Shown here piece after piece: positions 35,001-44,373 of a stretch of DNA of 64,000 bases. The stretch is from an uncultured Micrococcaceae bacterium (lineage in GTDB: Bacteria; Actinomycetota; Actinomycetes; Actinomycetales; Micrococcaceae), in contig CANNAD010000001.1 of assembly GCA_947502645.1 (NCBI GenBank), forward strand, positions 1,178,001 through 1,242,000. The letters are read 5' to 3'. The stretch's first letter is position 1, and the number at the start of each line of letters is the position of its first letter. Below the pieces are notes generated by a model. The model made no database searches, had not been told where the DNA came from, and saw only the letters and a list, made by a program, of their open reading frames with translations. Both the position numbers and the translations under genes were made by a program.

Positions 35001-35017
35001 ATACCCCCAGGGGGTAT
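35001..35017. promoter_or_regulatory. CsoR-type copper operator
   Basis: ATACCCCCAGGGGGTAT is a perfect 17-bp palindrome around a central A, identical in form to known CsoR sites. It lies 53 bp upstream of the CopZ-like start and probably derepresses the whole minus-strand copper cluster when Cu(I) rises. No csoR gene is in the window. Confidence 0.85.
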
Positions 35018-35069
35018 CAGTAAAACTGTTTGGAGCGGTGAGGGACCGACAATCAATGACCTTCGGGGA

Positions 35070-35852
35070 TCACAGGGGCTTTTTCTCGCCCGCGGTAACG
35101 GGGAACGGTAGCCGGTTGGCCCGCATGGGCGCAGGGCACGCACCAAAATCAGTGAACACAAACGGGTAGTTCAAGGTCCGGTTGAAATCGAGGACCACGC
35201 TGCCCTTGTCGTCCGGTGCCGGCGTCTGGACAAAGCGCCAGGCAGCTGTGGCGTCACCGTTGGTGGCGTCGTGGAAATTCAGTGACAGACCGCCGTCGCC
35301 CCTGGCTTCTGCACGAAGCCGGTGATCCGCGCCGTCGAACTCAAACACCACCTCACCAACGGCTTCAGCAATCAGGGGGGTGTCCTCGCGCACCGACGCG
35401 ATGTTCTCTGTCTGCGGCGCCGGATACGCCTCGAACCGGGCGTTCAACACCCAGTCCTCGCTGTAATCGAACGTGGGAACACCCTGAAAATTGGTTCGCG
35501 TCTCCGCGTTGTTGTCCCTGGTACGAACAGCGTATGCCTGATTCCTGACGGCGAGTTCGGCAGCAATGTTCTCCCGCCGCACCCACATCAGCGACTGACC
35601 CTCACGCAGGCTCGCCGTCACCGTCCCATCCACCGGCTGGTCGTCGTCGAACATCACCAGGCCAAACGAGCCGTCGACGGTGATATCAGCGGAGGAACCG
35701 TTCGTGGACCACTTTCCGGGCAAGCCCTCAATCCGGATGGGATTGTCGCTCAACCACTGGAAGGATGTCAGCGTCAACCAGCCAAAATCAGCGGCCAGCT
35801 CCTGCTCCCGCGCCTCATGCCACTCTTTCCATGCCTGCTCACCCGTAGTCAT
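35070..35852 (-). CDS. DUF1684 protein
   Basis: This 260-residue soluble protein is of the DUF1684 family. WKEWHEAREQELAADFGWLTLTSFQWL at the N-terminus and FDYSEDWVLNARFEAYP in the middle are typical. The C-terminal LDFNRTLNYPFVFTDFGACPAPMRANRLPFPVTAGEK is the most conserved part of the family. The function is unknown. It ends just upstream of the copper operator but reads toward it on the same strand, and nothing suggests a copper role. Confidence 0.88.
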   Translation of the reverse strand: MTTGEQAWKEWHEAREQELAADFGWLTLTSFQWLSDNPIRIEGLPGKWSTNGSSADITVDGSFGLVMFDDDQPVDGTVTASLREGQSLMWVRRENIAAELAVRNQAYAVRTRDNNAETRTNFQGVPTFDYSEDWVLNARFEAYPAPQTENIASVREDTPLIAEAVGEVVFEFDGADHRLRAEARGDGGLSLNFHDATNGDATAAWRFVQTPAPDDKGSVVLDFNRTLNYPFVFTDFGACPAPMRANRLPFPVTAGEKKPL

Positions 35853-35908
35853 GGCACCAGTCTGCCATTAGATTGAACGCATAGGGACCCGCCCGTAAGG
35901 AGTTTTCC

Positions 35909-36445
35909 ATGGCACAGGAACATGCAGACGATCAACCGCTGGGAACTGTAGAGGAACTGCCGGATGAAACGTACCGGCTGACCTTTCATCGCGACTACCC
36001 GCATCCGGAAGAGCGCGTTTGGACCTTCATCACCACACCCGAGCGCACGCGCCTGTGGTGGGCAGAATCCCGTGGGGACCTGCACGGCGGGGCGCCTTTT
36101 GATCTTCGGTGGCTCAACGGACGAAACGAGGAGCTGGACTGGTGGGACGGCCAGGTGGTCACTTCCGACTGGGAGCGGACCTTCGAAATCGCGAACGTTC
36201 AGCATGGCCGCATCCGGTTCGACCTGCAGCCCCTCGCCGTCGAACGGACGGAGGGAACGCGGCTCACCTTCACCAATGTTGTCAGCGACCCCGACTTCCT
36301 CGGATCAAGCCTGGCCGGCTGGCACCTGCACCTGGACCACCTTCGCCACGCACTCGACGGCCACCCCGTGGACTGGCCGCACTGGTGGGAGGAACAGTAC
36401 CCGCACTGGGAACAGATTCGGGCGCGCTACGAACCCGAAGACTAA
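35909..36445 (+). CDS. SRPBCC/AHSA1-like protein
   Basis: This 178-residue protein has an AHSA1/START-type fold. TYRLTFHRDYPHPEERVWTFITTPERTRLWWAESR (about 21-55) and DWERTFEIANVQHGRIRFDLQPL followed by GTRLTFTNVV match the pattern. The C-terminus is Trp- and His-rich (GWHLHLDHLRHALDGHPVDWPHWWEEQYPHW). The GTAAGGAG upstream supports the ATG at 35909. The stop overlaps the convergent TspO-like gene by 4 bp. Confidence 0.82.
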   Translation: MAQEHADDQPLGTVEELPDETYRLTFHRDYPHPEERVWTFITTPERTRLWWAESRGDLHGGAPFDLRWLNGRNEELDWWDGQVVTSDWERTFEIANVQHGRIRFDLQPLAVERTEGTRLTFTNVVSDPDFLGSSLAGWHLHLDHLRHALDGHPVDWPHWWEEQYPHWEQIRARYEPED

Positions 36446-37632
36446 CCCTGCTCGAGGTCCGAGGGGTTGCGCACATAAACGGCTCGCTGCTGGCCGGTCC
36501 ACTGCCTCCGAACAGCAAGCCTCTCCGCGTGGGCCACGCGGTGCCGCTGAGCACTCGCTGAAATCAGCACCGCGAACATCGCGACGCCGGCGGCGGCAGC
36601 AACAGGGGGCGACGTCGGCTCTCCCCACAGCCGCTGGACAAGTAGCCAGAACAGTCCCCAGGAGATAGCGACAGCAACAGCCAGACGTCCGCGTTTTCCC
36701 GTGGCGCTGGCGATGCTGCCGCCGAAGATCAACACCCCCAGAGCGATGATCGACCACACTGTGGCGCCCCAACCGAAAAGGTCCCACTCCGTCGTCGCCA
36801 GCCAGGAGGCCACATTTCCTGCGGACGCAACGATGATCCAGCCCAGATACAAGCCGAACGGCACATCGACCGCCCACGTCTGGAGTCTCGAAAATGACGG
36901 GTAGCGGTTCATCCGCGACAGGATGACCACCAGCACGCCCAGTAGCGCCGCCATCACGAAAACGGTGAAGCCGACCCACCCTGCCTGCGCGCTCAGAATC
37001 CACACGCAATTCAGGATCATGGACGCCGCAGCCAACCAGCCGATCTGGCGGTGACGCTTACTCGTACGCTGCGACGGAAGCCACTGATGCACCGTGTAAA
37101 GCACCAGGCCCAGATAGATCACTGACCAGATGCTGAAAGCCCGTGACGCCGGGGCGAGCAGACTGGCATCCGGTGCGAACGCGCCGTTGGCGGCCTCGGC
37201 GATCCCTGGGCCGCCAAAGACTCCGACGCCGATCATCGACCCCACGACGCATACCACCAGGCACGCCGTGACCGTCCATCGACGGCGGACATCCAGGGGA
37301 ACTTCGGCGCTCACCGGGTAGGCAACCGGTTCTGCAGGCTGGTCCGACTCCGCACGGGCACGCGTGGTCAACGGAATCGGGGCCGTGTGGAAAGCCTCTG
37401 GTGCGCGTGCAGCCGGTCGCATCTCGGGAACGGGGTGTTTCCGGGCTTCTTTCTCGGCCCGGATCTCATCCCGGAACCTGAAGTTCCGCCGAAGCTGCTT
37501 CACCCCGAGAACAGTTTTTCTGAACGCCCGGTCTTCGGCGCCCTTCCACCTGGGGTCTCCCAGACCGTCCAACCAGTCGCTGATCCGCTTCTGCTGCTGC
37601 GGATGCCGTTCAGGGACCTCTTCAGAAACCAT
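36442..37632 (-). CDS. TspO/MBR-like tryptophan-rich membrane protein
   Basis: This is a 396-residue membrane protein. The first ~115 residues are charged and soluble. The rest has about eight membrane segments, with TspO-like features such as AFSIWSVIYLGLVLYTVHQWLP (about 165-186), LNCVWILSAQAGWVGFTVFV, and YLGWIIVASAGNVASWLATTEW. It is longer than classical TspO (about 160 residues) and resembles the larger actinobacterial relatives. The ligand is unknown. Confidence 0.75.
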   Translation of the reverse strand: MVSEEVPERHPQQQKRISDWLDGLGDPRWKGAEDRAFRKTVLGVKQLRRNFRFRDEIRAEKEARKHPVPEMRPAARAPEAFHTAPIPLTTRARAESDQPAEPVAYPVSAEVPLDVRRRWTVTACLVVCVVGSMIGVGVFGGPGIAEAANGAFAPDASLLAPASRAFSIWSVIYLGLVLYTVHQWLPSQRTSKRHRQIGWLAAASMILNCVWILSAQAGWVGFTVFVMAALLGVLVVILSRMNRYPSFSRLQTWAVDVPFGLYLGWIIVASAGNVASWLATTEWDLFGWGATVWSIIALGVLIFGGSIASATGKRGRLAVAVAISWGLFWLLVQRLWGEPTSPPVAAAAGVAMFAVLISASAQRHRVAHAERLAVRRQWTGQQRAVYVRNPSDLEQG

Positions 37633-37782
37633 GGCGAATCATTCCCTCTCGATGGTGTCCTCGGACGAGTTTGGTGGCGTGGCGCAAGCCACTAGCCTAC
37701 CGAATGCCCTTCAACCCTTGACTAATGGTCACTCCTTGTGGGCGATCTGGGCTCAGGGGCAACCGTTGTCGACCATTGGTCA

Positions 37783-38691
37783 CTAGAAGGCGGGCGGGAA
37801 ATGCTGCAGCTCGAACCGGCTGCGGTATTCGACGTCGTCGCCCGTTAACGGATCCTTGAAGGCGACGCTGCGAGCAAGCAGCTGCAATGGTTTCTCATAG
37901 TCGTCCGGGGCTTTGGGGAGTAGATCCGGGTAGAAGGAGTCATTCAGAATCCCGATTCCGAGCTTCGCCATGTGCAGCCGCAGCTGATGCGTCTTGCCTG
38001 TGTGCGGCTCCAACAGGTACTTGCCGAGCCCGTCACGCGCCTCGATCAGGCTGATCAGCGATTCAGCGTTCGGTTCGCCGTCGACCTCCTGCGCGAGCAG
38101 ATAGGTGCGGGACTTCACCATACGGTTACGCACGACGGCGGGAAGCTCCAGTTCCGGACGGAACGGTGCAATGGCCTCGTATCTCTTGGAGATCTGCCGG
38201 CGTTCGAAGAGCGTCTGATACTTCCCACGGGTAGCCGGGTTGACGGAAAACAACAGCACACCGGCGGTCATCCGGTCGAGGCGGTGCATGGGAATGAGGT
38301 CGGGCAGGTCGAGCTGGACCCGCAGCCGCACCAGGGCGGACTCGGAGATGTAGGTGCCGCCGGGCGTGGTGGGGAGGAAGTGGGGTTTGTCCACCACCAG
38401 GAGATCCTCGTCCTGATGGATGATCCCGATCTCCACCGGCATGCGGGTTTCTTCGGGCAGTTCCCGGTAATACCAGATGAAGGTGTGCTCTGTGAGCGGC
38501 GTCGTCGGGCTCAAGGGAGTTCCGCCGAGGCCCACGACCTCACCGCGCTCGAACCTCCTCGTAATGCCGTCCGGGTCAACATGGCCAAAACGTTCCAGGA
38601 CATAGTCCATGGCCGTTTCCCACGGGCCCTCAGCGGGTAGCCTCAGCCGGGTTGCGTTGACCCCGTTGCGCACGGGTAGCGGGGACTGCAT
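37783..38691 (-). CDS. RluA-family RNA pseudouridine synthase
   Basis: This 302-residue enzyme isomerises uridine in rRNA or tRNA. The catalytic Asp is in PMHRLDRMTAGVLLFS (about 133-148). DEDLLVVDKPHFLPTTPGG precedes it, and the C-terminal KTHQLRLHMAKLGIGILND is the RluA-family end motif. An S4-like N-terminal part is present (FERGEVVGLGGTPL) but divergent. The target nucleotide cannot be assigned. ATG at 38691 is chosen over GTG at 38694. Confidence 0.9.
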   Translation of the reverse strand: MQSPLPVRNGVNATRLRLPAEGPWETAMDYVLERFGHVDPDGITRRFERGEVVGLGGTPLSPTTPLTEHTFIWYYRELPEETRMPVEIGIIHQDEDLLVVDKPHFLPTTPGGTYISESALVRLRVQLDLPDLIPMHRLDRMTAGVLLFSVNPATRGKYQTLFERRQISKRYEAIAPFRPELELPAVVRNRMVKSRTYLLAQEVDGEPNAESLISLIEARDGLGKYLLEPHTGKTHQLRLHMAKLGIGILNDSFYPDLLPKAPDDYEKPLQLLARSVAFKDPLTGDDVEYRSRFELQHFPPAF

Positions 38692-38713
38692 CACCCGAAT
38701 AGCGTACCGGGCC

Positions 38714-39511
38714 TCAATCCATCGGTTGGCAGTGAGGACAGTAGTAGACGTCGCGCAGGGCGAGCTCGTTGGCGCCGAGAACGTCCTTCACCACGGGCGT
38801 CCGGCACCGGAGGCAATTCGCGCGGCCGTAGACCCAGAAGCGGTCGCCGTGGCGTCCGACGGCGGTTCCCGTCGTCGAGCGGGTGCCGCGGTCCTTGTTC
38901 GCCTCGAGCAGGGTCTTCGACAGTGCGACCACCCGCTCAAGATTCGGCACATCAGCGACAACGTTAAACGGATTGACCCGCGCCAGAAAACACACTTCGC
39001 AACGGTAGATGTTGCCCACCCCCGCAAGGTTTCGCTGGTCCAGAAGCGCCACACCCACCGGTTCGTCCGGGTGAGACCGCAACCGCCGGAGCGCCTCATC
39101 CGCATCCCATTCCGGGCCGAGCAGGTCCGGCCCCAGGTACCCGACGGCGTCGTCCTCCTGTTGCCGGGGCAGCACCTCCAGAATCCCCAGTTCAAACCCC
39201 ACGACGACGGCGCCCGCTACCTCCAGCACGCAGCGCGCCTTGTGTACGGGCCGCCGCCAACGCTCGCGCGGCCCGTACACGTGCCAGGTGCCCTCCATTT
39301 TGAGGTGTGAATGAATGATGGCGCCAGTGCTCTCATCACCCACCCGAATGAGCAGATGCTTTCCTCTCGAGACCACATTCTCGACCGTTTTACCTGTGAG
39401 ATCGACCGTCGCATACGCGGGCACCCGGACGTCGCAGCGAGTCAGCTCCTTACCGGCGAGGACGGCGTTGAGCTGTCTGGCCATCCGCCAGAGATTGTCT
39501 CCCTCAGGCAC
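38714..39511 (-). CDS. nei: DNA glycosylase/AP lyase, Nei/Fpg family
   Basis: This 265-residue enzyme removes oxidised bases. The N-terminus MPEGDNLWRMARQL gives catalytic Pro2 and Glu3. GKHLLIRVGDE with FxxHLKMEGTW-like SHLKMEGTW follows. LDQRNLAGVGNIYRCEVCF is the helix-two-turns-helix region. The zinc finger is CLRCRTPVVKD...VYYCPHCQ. It starts within the last 8 bp of lhr, so the two DNA repair genes are translationally coupled. The PEGD start places it with Nei rather than Fpg. Confidence 0.92.
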   Translation of the reverse strand: MPEGDNLWRMARQLNAVLAGKELTRCDVRVPAYATVDLTGKTVENVVSRGKHLLIRVGDESTGAIIHSHLKMEGTWHVYGPRERWRRPVHKARCVLEVAGAVVVGFELGILEVLPRQQEDDAVGYLGPDLLGPEWDADEALRRLRSHPDEPVGVALLDQRNLAGVGNIYRCEVCFLARVNPFNVVADVPNLERVVALSKTLLEANKDRGTRSTTGTAVGRHGDRFWVYGRANCLRCRTPVVKDVLGANELALRDVYYCPHCQPMD

Positions 39512-42500
39512 GGATCCTCAACCCACGAGGCGTCGTATAAAAACCGGCCGCAACCAGAGCCGTGGCCATAGGTGTATCCAGGATCGATTCGCCGTTGATC
39601 TTCTCCACCGCCAACTTCTCGGCAGCACCGCGCCTGACGATTCCCACCAGAGCCGAAGCAGCAATCCCCAGTTCATCGGGGTCCTCGGTGAACGCGAGCA
39701 ACGTCTTCCCTCCACGTTCCACATACAGGGAAAGCTTCCCATCCACGAGCACCACCAGCGCCCCCGCCTTGCGCCCGGGCCTGTGCCCGGTCTCCAGACT
39801 CGGCCACGCCAACGCAGCACCATAAGGGTTCGCCGGATCCGTCGCCGCCAAAGCAACAGCCGACGGCACAACATCGCCGAGCCTGTTGTCACTGGAGAAC
39901 GATCGCAACCGGTCCACCGTCGACGGAACAGCGAACTGCGCAGCACCCAACTGCTCAATGAAATAACCGCGGCGGGACCTGCCCATCTCCTCCAACCGCG
40001 CCAACACCTTGTACATCAGGGCAAAGCCGCCCGGAGTTCCCTCATTGGCAACCGCCCCACGCGTCACCACCCCGTACCGGTCCATGAGCAGCTCCGCAGT
40101 CGCGTGCGCATGAACTGTGGTGTCAGCTTCGACGTCGGGCAATGCCGTCCACCGTCCGGCAACCATCGGTGGGGCGTTACGGAGCGTCTGGCGCTCGCCG
40201 TCGGACGAGAGTTTCATCGATGCGCCGGTCAGGGACGCACCCGGGGCCCGGCCGACTCGCCCGAGTCTCGCGGACCGGGCCCGACCCGGTGCGGGTTTGC
40301 GCTTATGCGCGGTTTTCCCGCCGCCAACCAGCGAGCGAACCGGGGTGAAGGTGTCGTTGCTGATCCGGCCCGCCCAAACGAGTTCCCACAGAGCGTGCGT
40401 CACGGCGTCGTCGCTCGTTGCCGTGTTCCCGAGCGTTTGCACGAGTTGCCGGAAGAAATAAGCGCCGCCGCCCTCCAACACCTGGAGCAGCTGCAACTGC
40501 AGCTCCGACGGTTCGAAATCGGGCGCGGGATTCAGGGTGAGCGGCGCGTTCTCGGCCAGATGCAACGCGATCCAGCCGTCATTTCCCGGCAGAGCACCAA
40601 CGCCGGACCACACCACCTCACCTGTGGCCATCAGCTCATCAAGCATGGACGGGGAATAGTTGGGGACCCGGGTGCCGAGAATCAGTGGCTCCCAGGCCGA
40701 CGCCGGAATGGGAACGCCAGAGAGCTGATCCACAACGGTGGCAACGCCGTCGAGCCCTCTCAACCCGGAACCGACATGCTGCCATGACGGCAGGAACCGG
40801 CCGTACGTTGGCGGATCCACCGGTTCAACTTCCTGGCGAAGGGCAGCCAGCGAACGACGCCGGAGTCGCCGCAGGACGTCGGTGTCACACCATTCGGAGG
40901 TGGCCGGACGGTGGGTTTTGTCCTCCTCCGGTCCCGCCTCCGTTGGACGGAACTCTCCTTCAACCACCCGGTTCTCGTGGGCGAGCCGCTGGAGGGTGGC
41001 GGCGACGACGGCGACTCCGAGCCCCAGCCGCGCGGCAGCTTCGTTGGCCGTGAAAGGGCCGTGCGTTCGTGCATATCGGCCCACGAGATCCCCGAGGGGA
41101 TCGGTAACCGGCTCGATGAACGCCGTCGGGATGCCCATGGGCAGCGGGACACCAACGGCGTCGCGCAACCGGGCAGCGTCCTCGACGGCGGCCACCCGTT
41201 GAACACCCGCGACTCCAACGGAGAAGGCCCGGTTGGATCGGCTCAGTTCGGTGAGATGCTGATCGGCCTGTTCGGGGTCCTCCAGACGCTCCGCGACTTC
41301 CGCGGACGACAAGGGTCCGAGCAGCCGCAACAGATCCGCGACTCCTTCGAGGCCCCGAGCCTTCCGGTCAGGAGCCAGACGCTGCAGTTCCGCCTCCGTC
41401 TCCATGATGACTTTCGCATCGAGCAGCTCACGCAGTTCCGCCCTGCCAAGCAGTTCGTTCAACAGGGTCGGGTCCAAGGACAGCGCCGCGGCCCGGCGCT
41501 CAGCCAACGGTGAATCGCCTTCGTAGAGGAAGGACGCAACGTAACCGAACAGGATGGAGCGTGCGAACGGGGACGGCTGCGACGTGGTGATTTCCACGAC
41601 ACGTATTTCCCGGCGCTCGATCGCTGCCGTGACGTCTTTCAGAGCAGGAAGATCGTACACATCCTGCAGGCATTCACGAACTGTTTCGAGAACGATGGGA
41701 AACGTTGGGTACTTCCGGGCGACGTCCAACAGTTGGGCAGAGCGCTGACGCTGCTGCCACAGCGGTGCACGCTTACCGGGGTTCTGCCGAGGCAGTAGCA
41801 GCGCTCTGGCCGCGCACTCGCGGAATCGGGCTGCGAACAACGCCGATCCGCCCACTTCACCGGTGACAATCCGGTCCAGTTCATCGGCGTCGAACAGGAA
41901 GAGTTCCGCCCCAGGAGGTTCATCATCCATGAGCGGCACCCGCAGCACAATGCCGTCGTCGGACGCCATCGCAGAACCGTCCAGCCCGTACCTCTCGTGC
42001 AGCCTCGCGCCGACGGCCAGCGCCCACGGCGCGTGCACCGGCATGCCGAAGGGGCTGTGCAGGATCACCCGCCAGTCACCGAGTTCATCGTGGAAACGCT
42101 CCACTACAAGGTTGCGGTCGTTGGGCACTACCTCGGTGGCCACCTGCTGTTCCGAGATGTAGTTCAGGAGGTTTCCGGAGGCCCACTCGTCGAGTCCGAT
42201 GGCCGCGCAGCGTTCGAGCGCGGATTCCCTGGATGCCCCGCTGACCTCGCGGACAAACGCACCCAACGCCCGTCCGAGATCAACGGGCCGGCCGAGCGAA
42301 TCGCCCTTCCAGAACGGCAGCTTGCCCGGCTGTCCGAACGCCGGCGACACGAGCACACGGTCATGGGTAATGTCCTCGATGCGCCAGCTGGTGGCACCGA
42401 GCGCGAAGACATCACCAACGCGCGATTCGTAGACCATCTCCTCATCGAGCTCGCCCACACGCCGCCCGCCCTTGTTCGCGGATTCCTCAGAACCCACGAT

Positions 42501-44237
42501 GTAGACGCCGAAGAGGCCGCGGTCCGGAATGGTTCCTCCCGAGGTGACGGCGAGCCGCTGAGCCCCAGGCCTACCCGTGATGGTCCCCTCCGTCCGGTCC
42601 CAGACGATCCGCGGACGCAGCTCCGCGAACTCATCCGACGGGTAACGCCCTGAAAGGAGGTCCAGAGTGGCATCAAACGCCGAGCGCGGGAGCGTGGCGA
42701 ACGGCGCGGAACGGCGCACGACGTCGAACCATTCCTCCACGTCGACGGAACCAAGAGCCGCCGCAGCCACGGTCTGCTGAGCCAGGATGTCCAAGGGGTT
42801 CGTGGGGATGAATAGCGGCTCGATCTGCCCGGCGAGCATCCGCTCCACGGTCACAGCTGTGTTGACCAGATCTCCCCGATGCTTGGGGAACAGCACGCCC
42901 TGGGAAACCTCACCCACCTGATGGCCAGCACGCCCAACGCGCTGCAGCCCGCTCGCCACGGACTGCGGAGACTCAACCTGAACCACGAGGTCCACCGCGC
43001 CCATATCGATACCCAGTTCCAGGGATGACGTCGCCACCACGCAACGCAGCCGCCCCGACTTCAGATCATCTTCGATCAACGCCCGCTGATCCTTCGACAC
43101 CGACCCATGATGGGCGCGTGCCAGCAGCGGGTCCGCACCCTGGGACTGCCCTGCCTGAGCCATGATCTGTGCGGGCGGGTGGCGTTCGTCATTCGGGGTG
43201 ACAGAAGCGTCCTCCGACCAGGCGTCGGCTGTGGCAAGCCGACCCTCGTGGATTTCGTTCAATCGTGCGGTGAGGCGTTCAGCCAGGCGACGGGAGTTCG
43301 CGAACACGATCGTCGACCGGTTTGCCTCGATGAGGTCTACGATCTTTTCCTCGACGTGCGGCCAGATGCTGGCCTGCGGAGAGTAGCCGCCGCCGTCGTC
43401 GGTATCAGTGGCGCCAGAGGCAGGGGAGGGTGCGGAGCCGAGTTCCGACATGTCCTCCACAGGAACGGTGACGGTGATGTCCCAGGATTTGCGCGACGCC
43501 GGTGCCACGATCTCCACGGGTGCGGTCCCACCGAGAAACCGGGCCACCGTTTCTTTCGGTTCCACCGTCGCAGAAAGCCCGATCCGCTGCACCGGCCGTC
43601 CCAGCATTGCGTCCAGACGCGCCAGTGAAACGGCGAGGTGAGCGCCGCGTTTGGTGCCCGCCACCGCGTGAACCTCGTCAACGATCACGGTGTCGACCTC
43701 GGCCAGCGTCTCCCGCGCCTTCGAGGTCAGCATCAGGAACAAGGACTCCGGCGTCGTGATCAGAATGTCCGGCGGCTTGCTGAGTAACTGGCGCCGCTCC
43801 GCCTGAGGTGTATCGCCGCTGCGCACTCCGACAGTGATCTCCGGAACAGGCAGGTCGAGCCTCCGCGCCGTCTGCGTAATGCCGATGAGCGGTGCCCGCA
43901 GGTTGCGCTCGACGTCCACGCCGAGGGCCTTCAACGGCGAGATATACAGGACCCGAGTGGACCGCCGTCGTTCCTTCCGGCCGCCGCCGCGCTTAGTGCC
44001 TGCGCCTGCGCCCGCGCCGTCGTCGTCCGCCGTCGAAGCCGACGTCGTCAGGAACCGGTCCAGTGCCCACAGAAACGCCGCGAGTGTCTTGCCCGAACCC
44101 GTGGGAGCAACCACCAGGGCATTCGCTCCGCGGGACACCGCATCCCACGCACCCTCCTGCGCTGGGGTGGGCTCACTGAAAGCGCCCGCGAACCACTCAC
44201 GAGTGGCTTGCGTGAACTTCTCCAGCACCTGCGTCAT
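39504..44237 (-). CDS. lhr: ATP-dependent helicase Lhr (long form)
   Basis: This is a 1577-residue SF2 DNA helicase of the full-length actinobacterial/enterobacterial Lhr type. Motif I is APTGSGKTLAAFLWALD (about 44-60). Motif II is VIVDEVHAVAGTKRGAHL with DEVH. Motif VI is LQRVGRAGHQVGEVSQG. The winged-helix, Lhr-core and long C-terminal beta-barrel/winged-helix regions follow. Two low-complexity linkers stand out: ADDDGAGAGAGTKRGGGRKE after motif I and SPASGATDTDDGGGYSP later. The start at 44237 (MTQVLEKFTQ) is preferred over TTG at 44255. It is coupled to nei. Confidence 0.93.
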   Translation of the reverse strand: MTQVLEKFTQATREWFAGAFSEPTPAQEGAWDAVSRGANALVVAPTGSGKTLAAFLWALDRFLTTSASTADDDGAGAGAGTKRGGGRKERRRSTRVLYISPLKALGVDVERNLRAPLIGITQTARRLDLPVPEITVGVRSGDTPQAERRQLLSKPPDILITTPESLFLMLTSKARETLAEVDTVIVDEVHAVAGTKRGAHLAVSLARLDAMLGRPVQRIGLSATVEPKETVARFLGGTAPVEIVAPASRKSWDITVTVPVEDMSELGSAPSPASGATDTDDGGGYSPQASIWPHVEEKIVDLIEANRSTIVFANSRRLAERLTARLNEIHEGRLATADAWSEDASVTPNDERHPPAQIMAQAGQSQGADPLLARAHHGSVSKDQRALIEDDLKSGRLRCVVATSSLELGIDMGAVDLVVQVESPQSVASGLQRVGRAGHQVGEVSQGVLFPKHRGDLVNTAVTVERMLAGQIEPLFIPTNPLDILAQQTVAAAALGSVDVEEWFDVVRRSAPFATLPRSAFDATLDLLSGRYPSDEFAELRPRIVWDRTEGTITGRPGAQRLAVTSGGTIPDRGLFGVYIVGSEESANKGGRRVGELDEEMVYESRVGDVFALGATSWRIEDITHDRVLVSPAFGQPGKLPFWKGDSLGRPVDLGRALGAFVREVSGASRESALERCAAIGLDEWASGNLLNYISEQQVATEVVPNDRNLVVERFHDELGDWRVILHSPFGMPVHAPWALAVGARLHERYGLDGSAMASDDGIVLRVPLMDDEPPGAELFLFDADELDRIVTGEVGGSALFAARFRECAARALLLPRQNPGKRAPLWQQRQRSAQLLDVARKYPTFPIVLETVRECLQDVYDLPALKDVTAAIERREIRVVEITTSQPSPFARSILFGYVASFLYEGDSPLAERRAAALSLDPTLLNELLGRAELRELLDAKVIMETEAELQRLAPDRKARGLEGVADLLRLLGPLSSAEVAERLEDPEQADQHLTELSRSNRAFSVGVAGVQRVAAVEDAARLRDAVGVPLPMGIPTAFIEPVTDPLGDLVGRYARTHGPFTANEAAARLGLGVAVVAATLQRLAHENRVVEGEFRPTEAGPEEDKTHRPATSEWCDTDVLRRLRRRSLAALRQEVEPVDPPTYGRFLPSWQHVGSGLRGLDGVATVVDQLSGVPIPASAWEPLILGTRVPNYSPSMLDELMATGEVVWSGVGALPGNDGWIALHLAENAPLTLNPAPDFEPSELQLQLLQVLEGGGAYFFRQLVQTLGNTATSDDAVTHALWELVWAGRISNDTFTPVRSLVGGGKTAHKRKPAPGRARSARLGRVGRAPGASLTGASMKLSSDGERQTLRNAPPMVAGRWTALPDVEADTTVHAHATAELLMDRYGVVTRGAVANEGTPGGFALMYKVLARLEEMGRSRRGYFIEQLGAAQFAVPSTVDRLRSFSSDNRLGDVVPSAVALAATDPANPYGAALAWPSLETGHRPGRKAGALVVLVDGKLSLYVERGGKTLLAFTEDPDELGIAASALVGIVRRGAAEKLAVEKINGESILDTPMATALVAAGFYTTPRGLRIRA

Positions 44238-44373
44238 GGCTTCATCATCCAACACTGGACGGACATTTTTCGAAAGTGGCCCAAGGCCGCGTCGGGAACA
44301 CCGGTAGAGTAGAAGGTGGTGAGCCGGGAAGTCTGGTCGGCGTGAACTTGAACGCGCCCAACTCTAGGACTGT

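Noticed and set aside
39315-40787. 490-residue plus-strand ORF
   Set aside because: Antisense to nei and lhr, both strongly supported.
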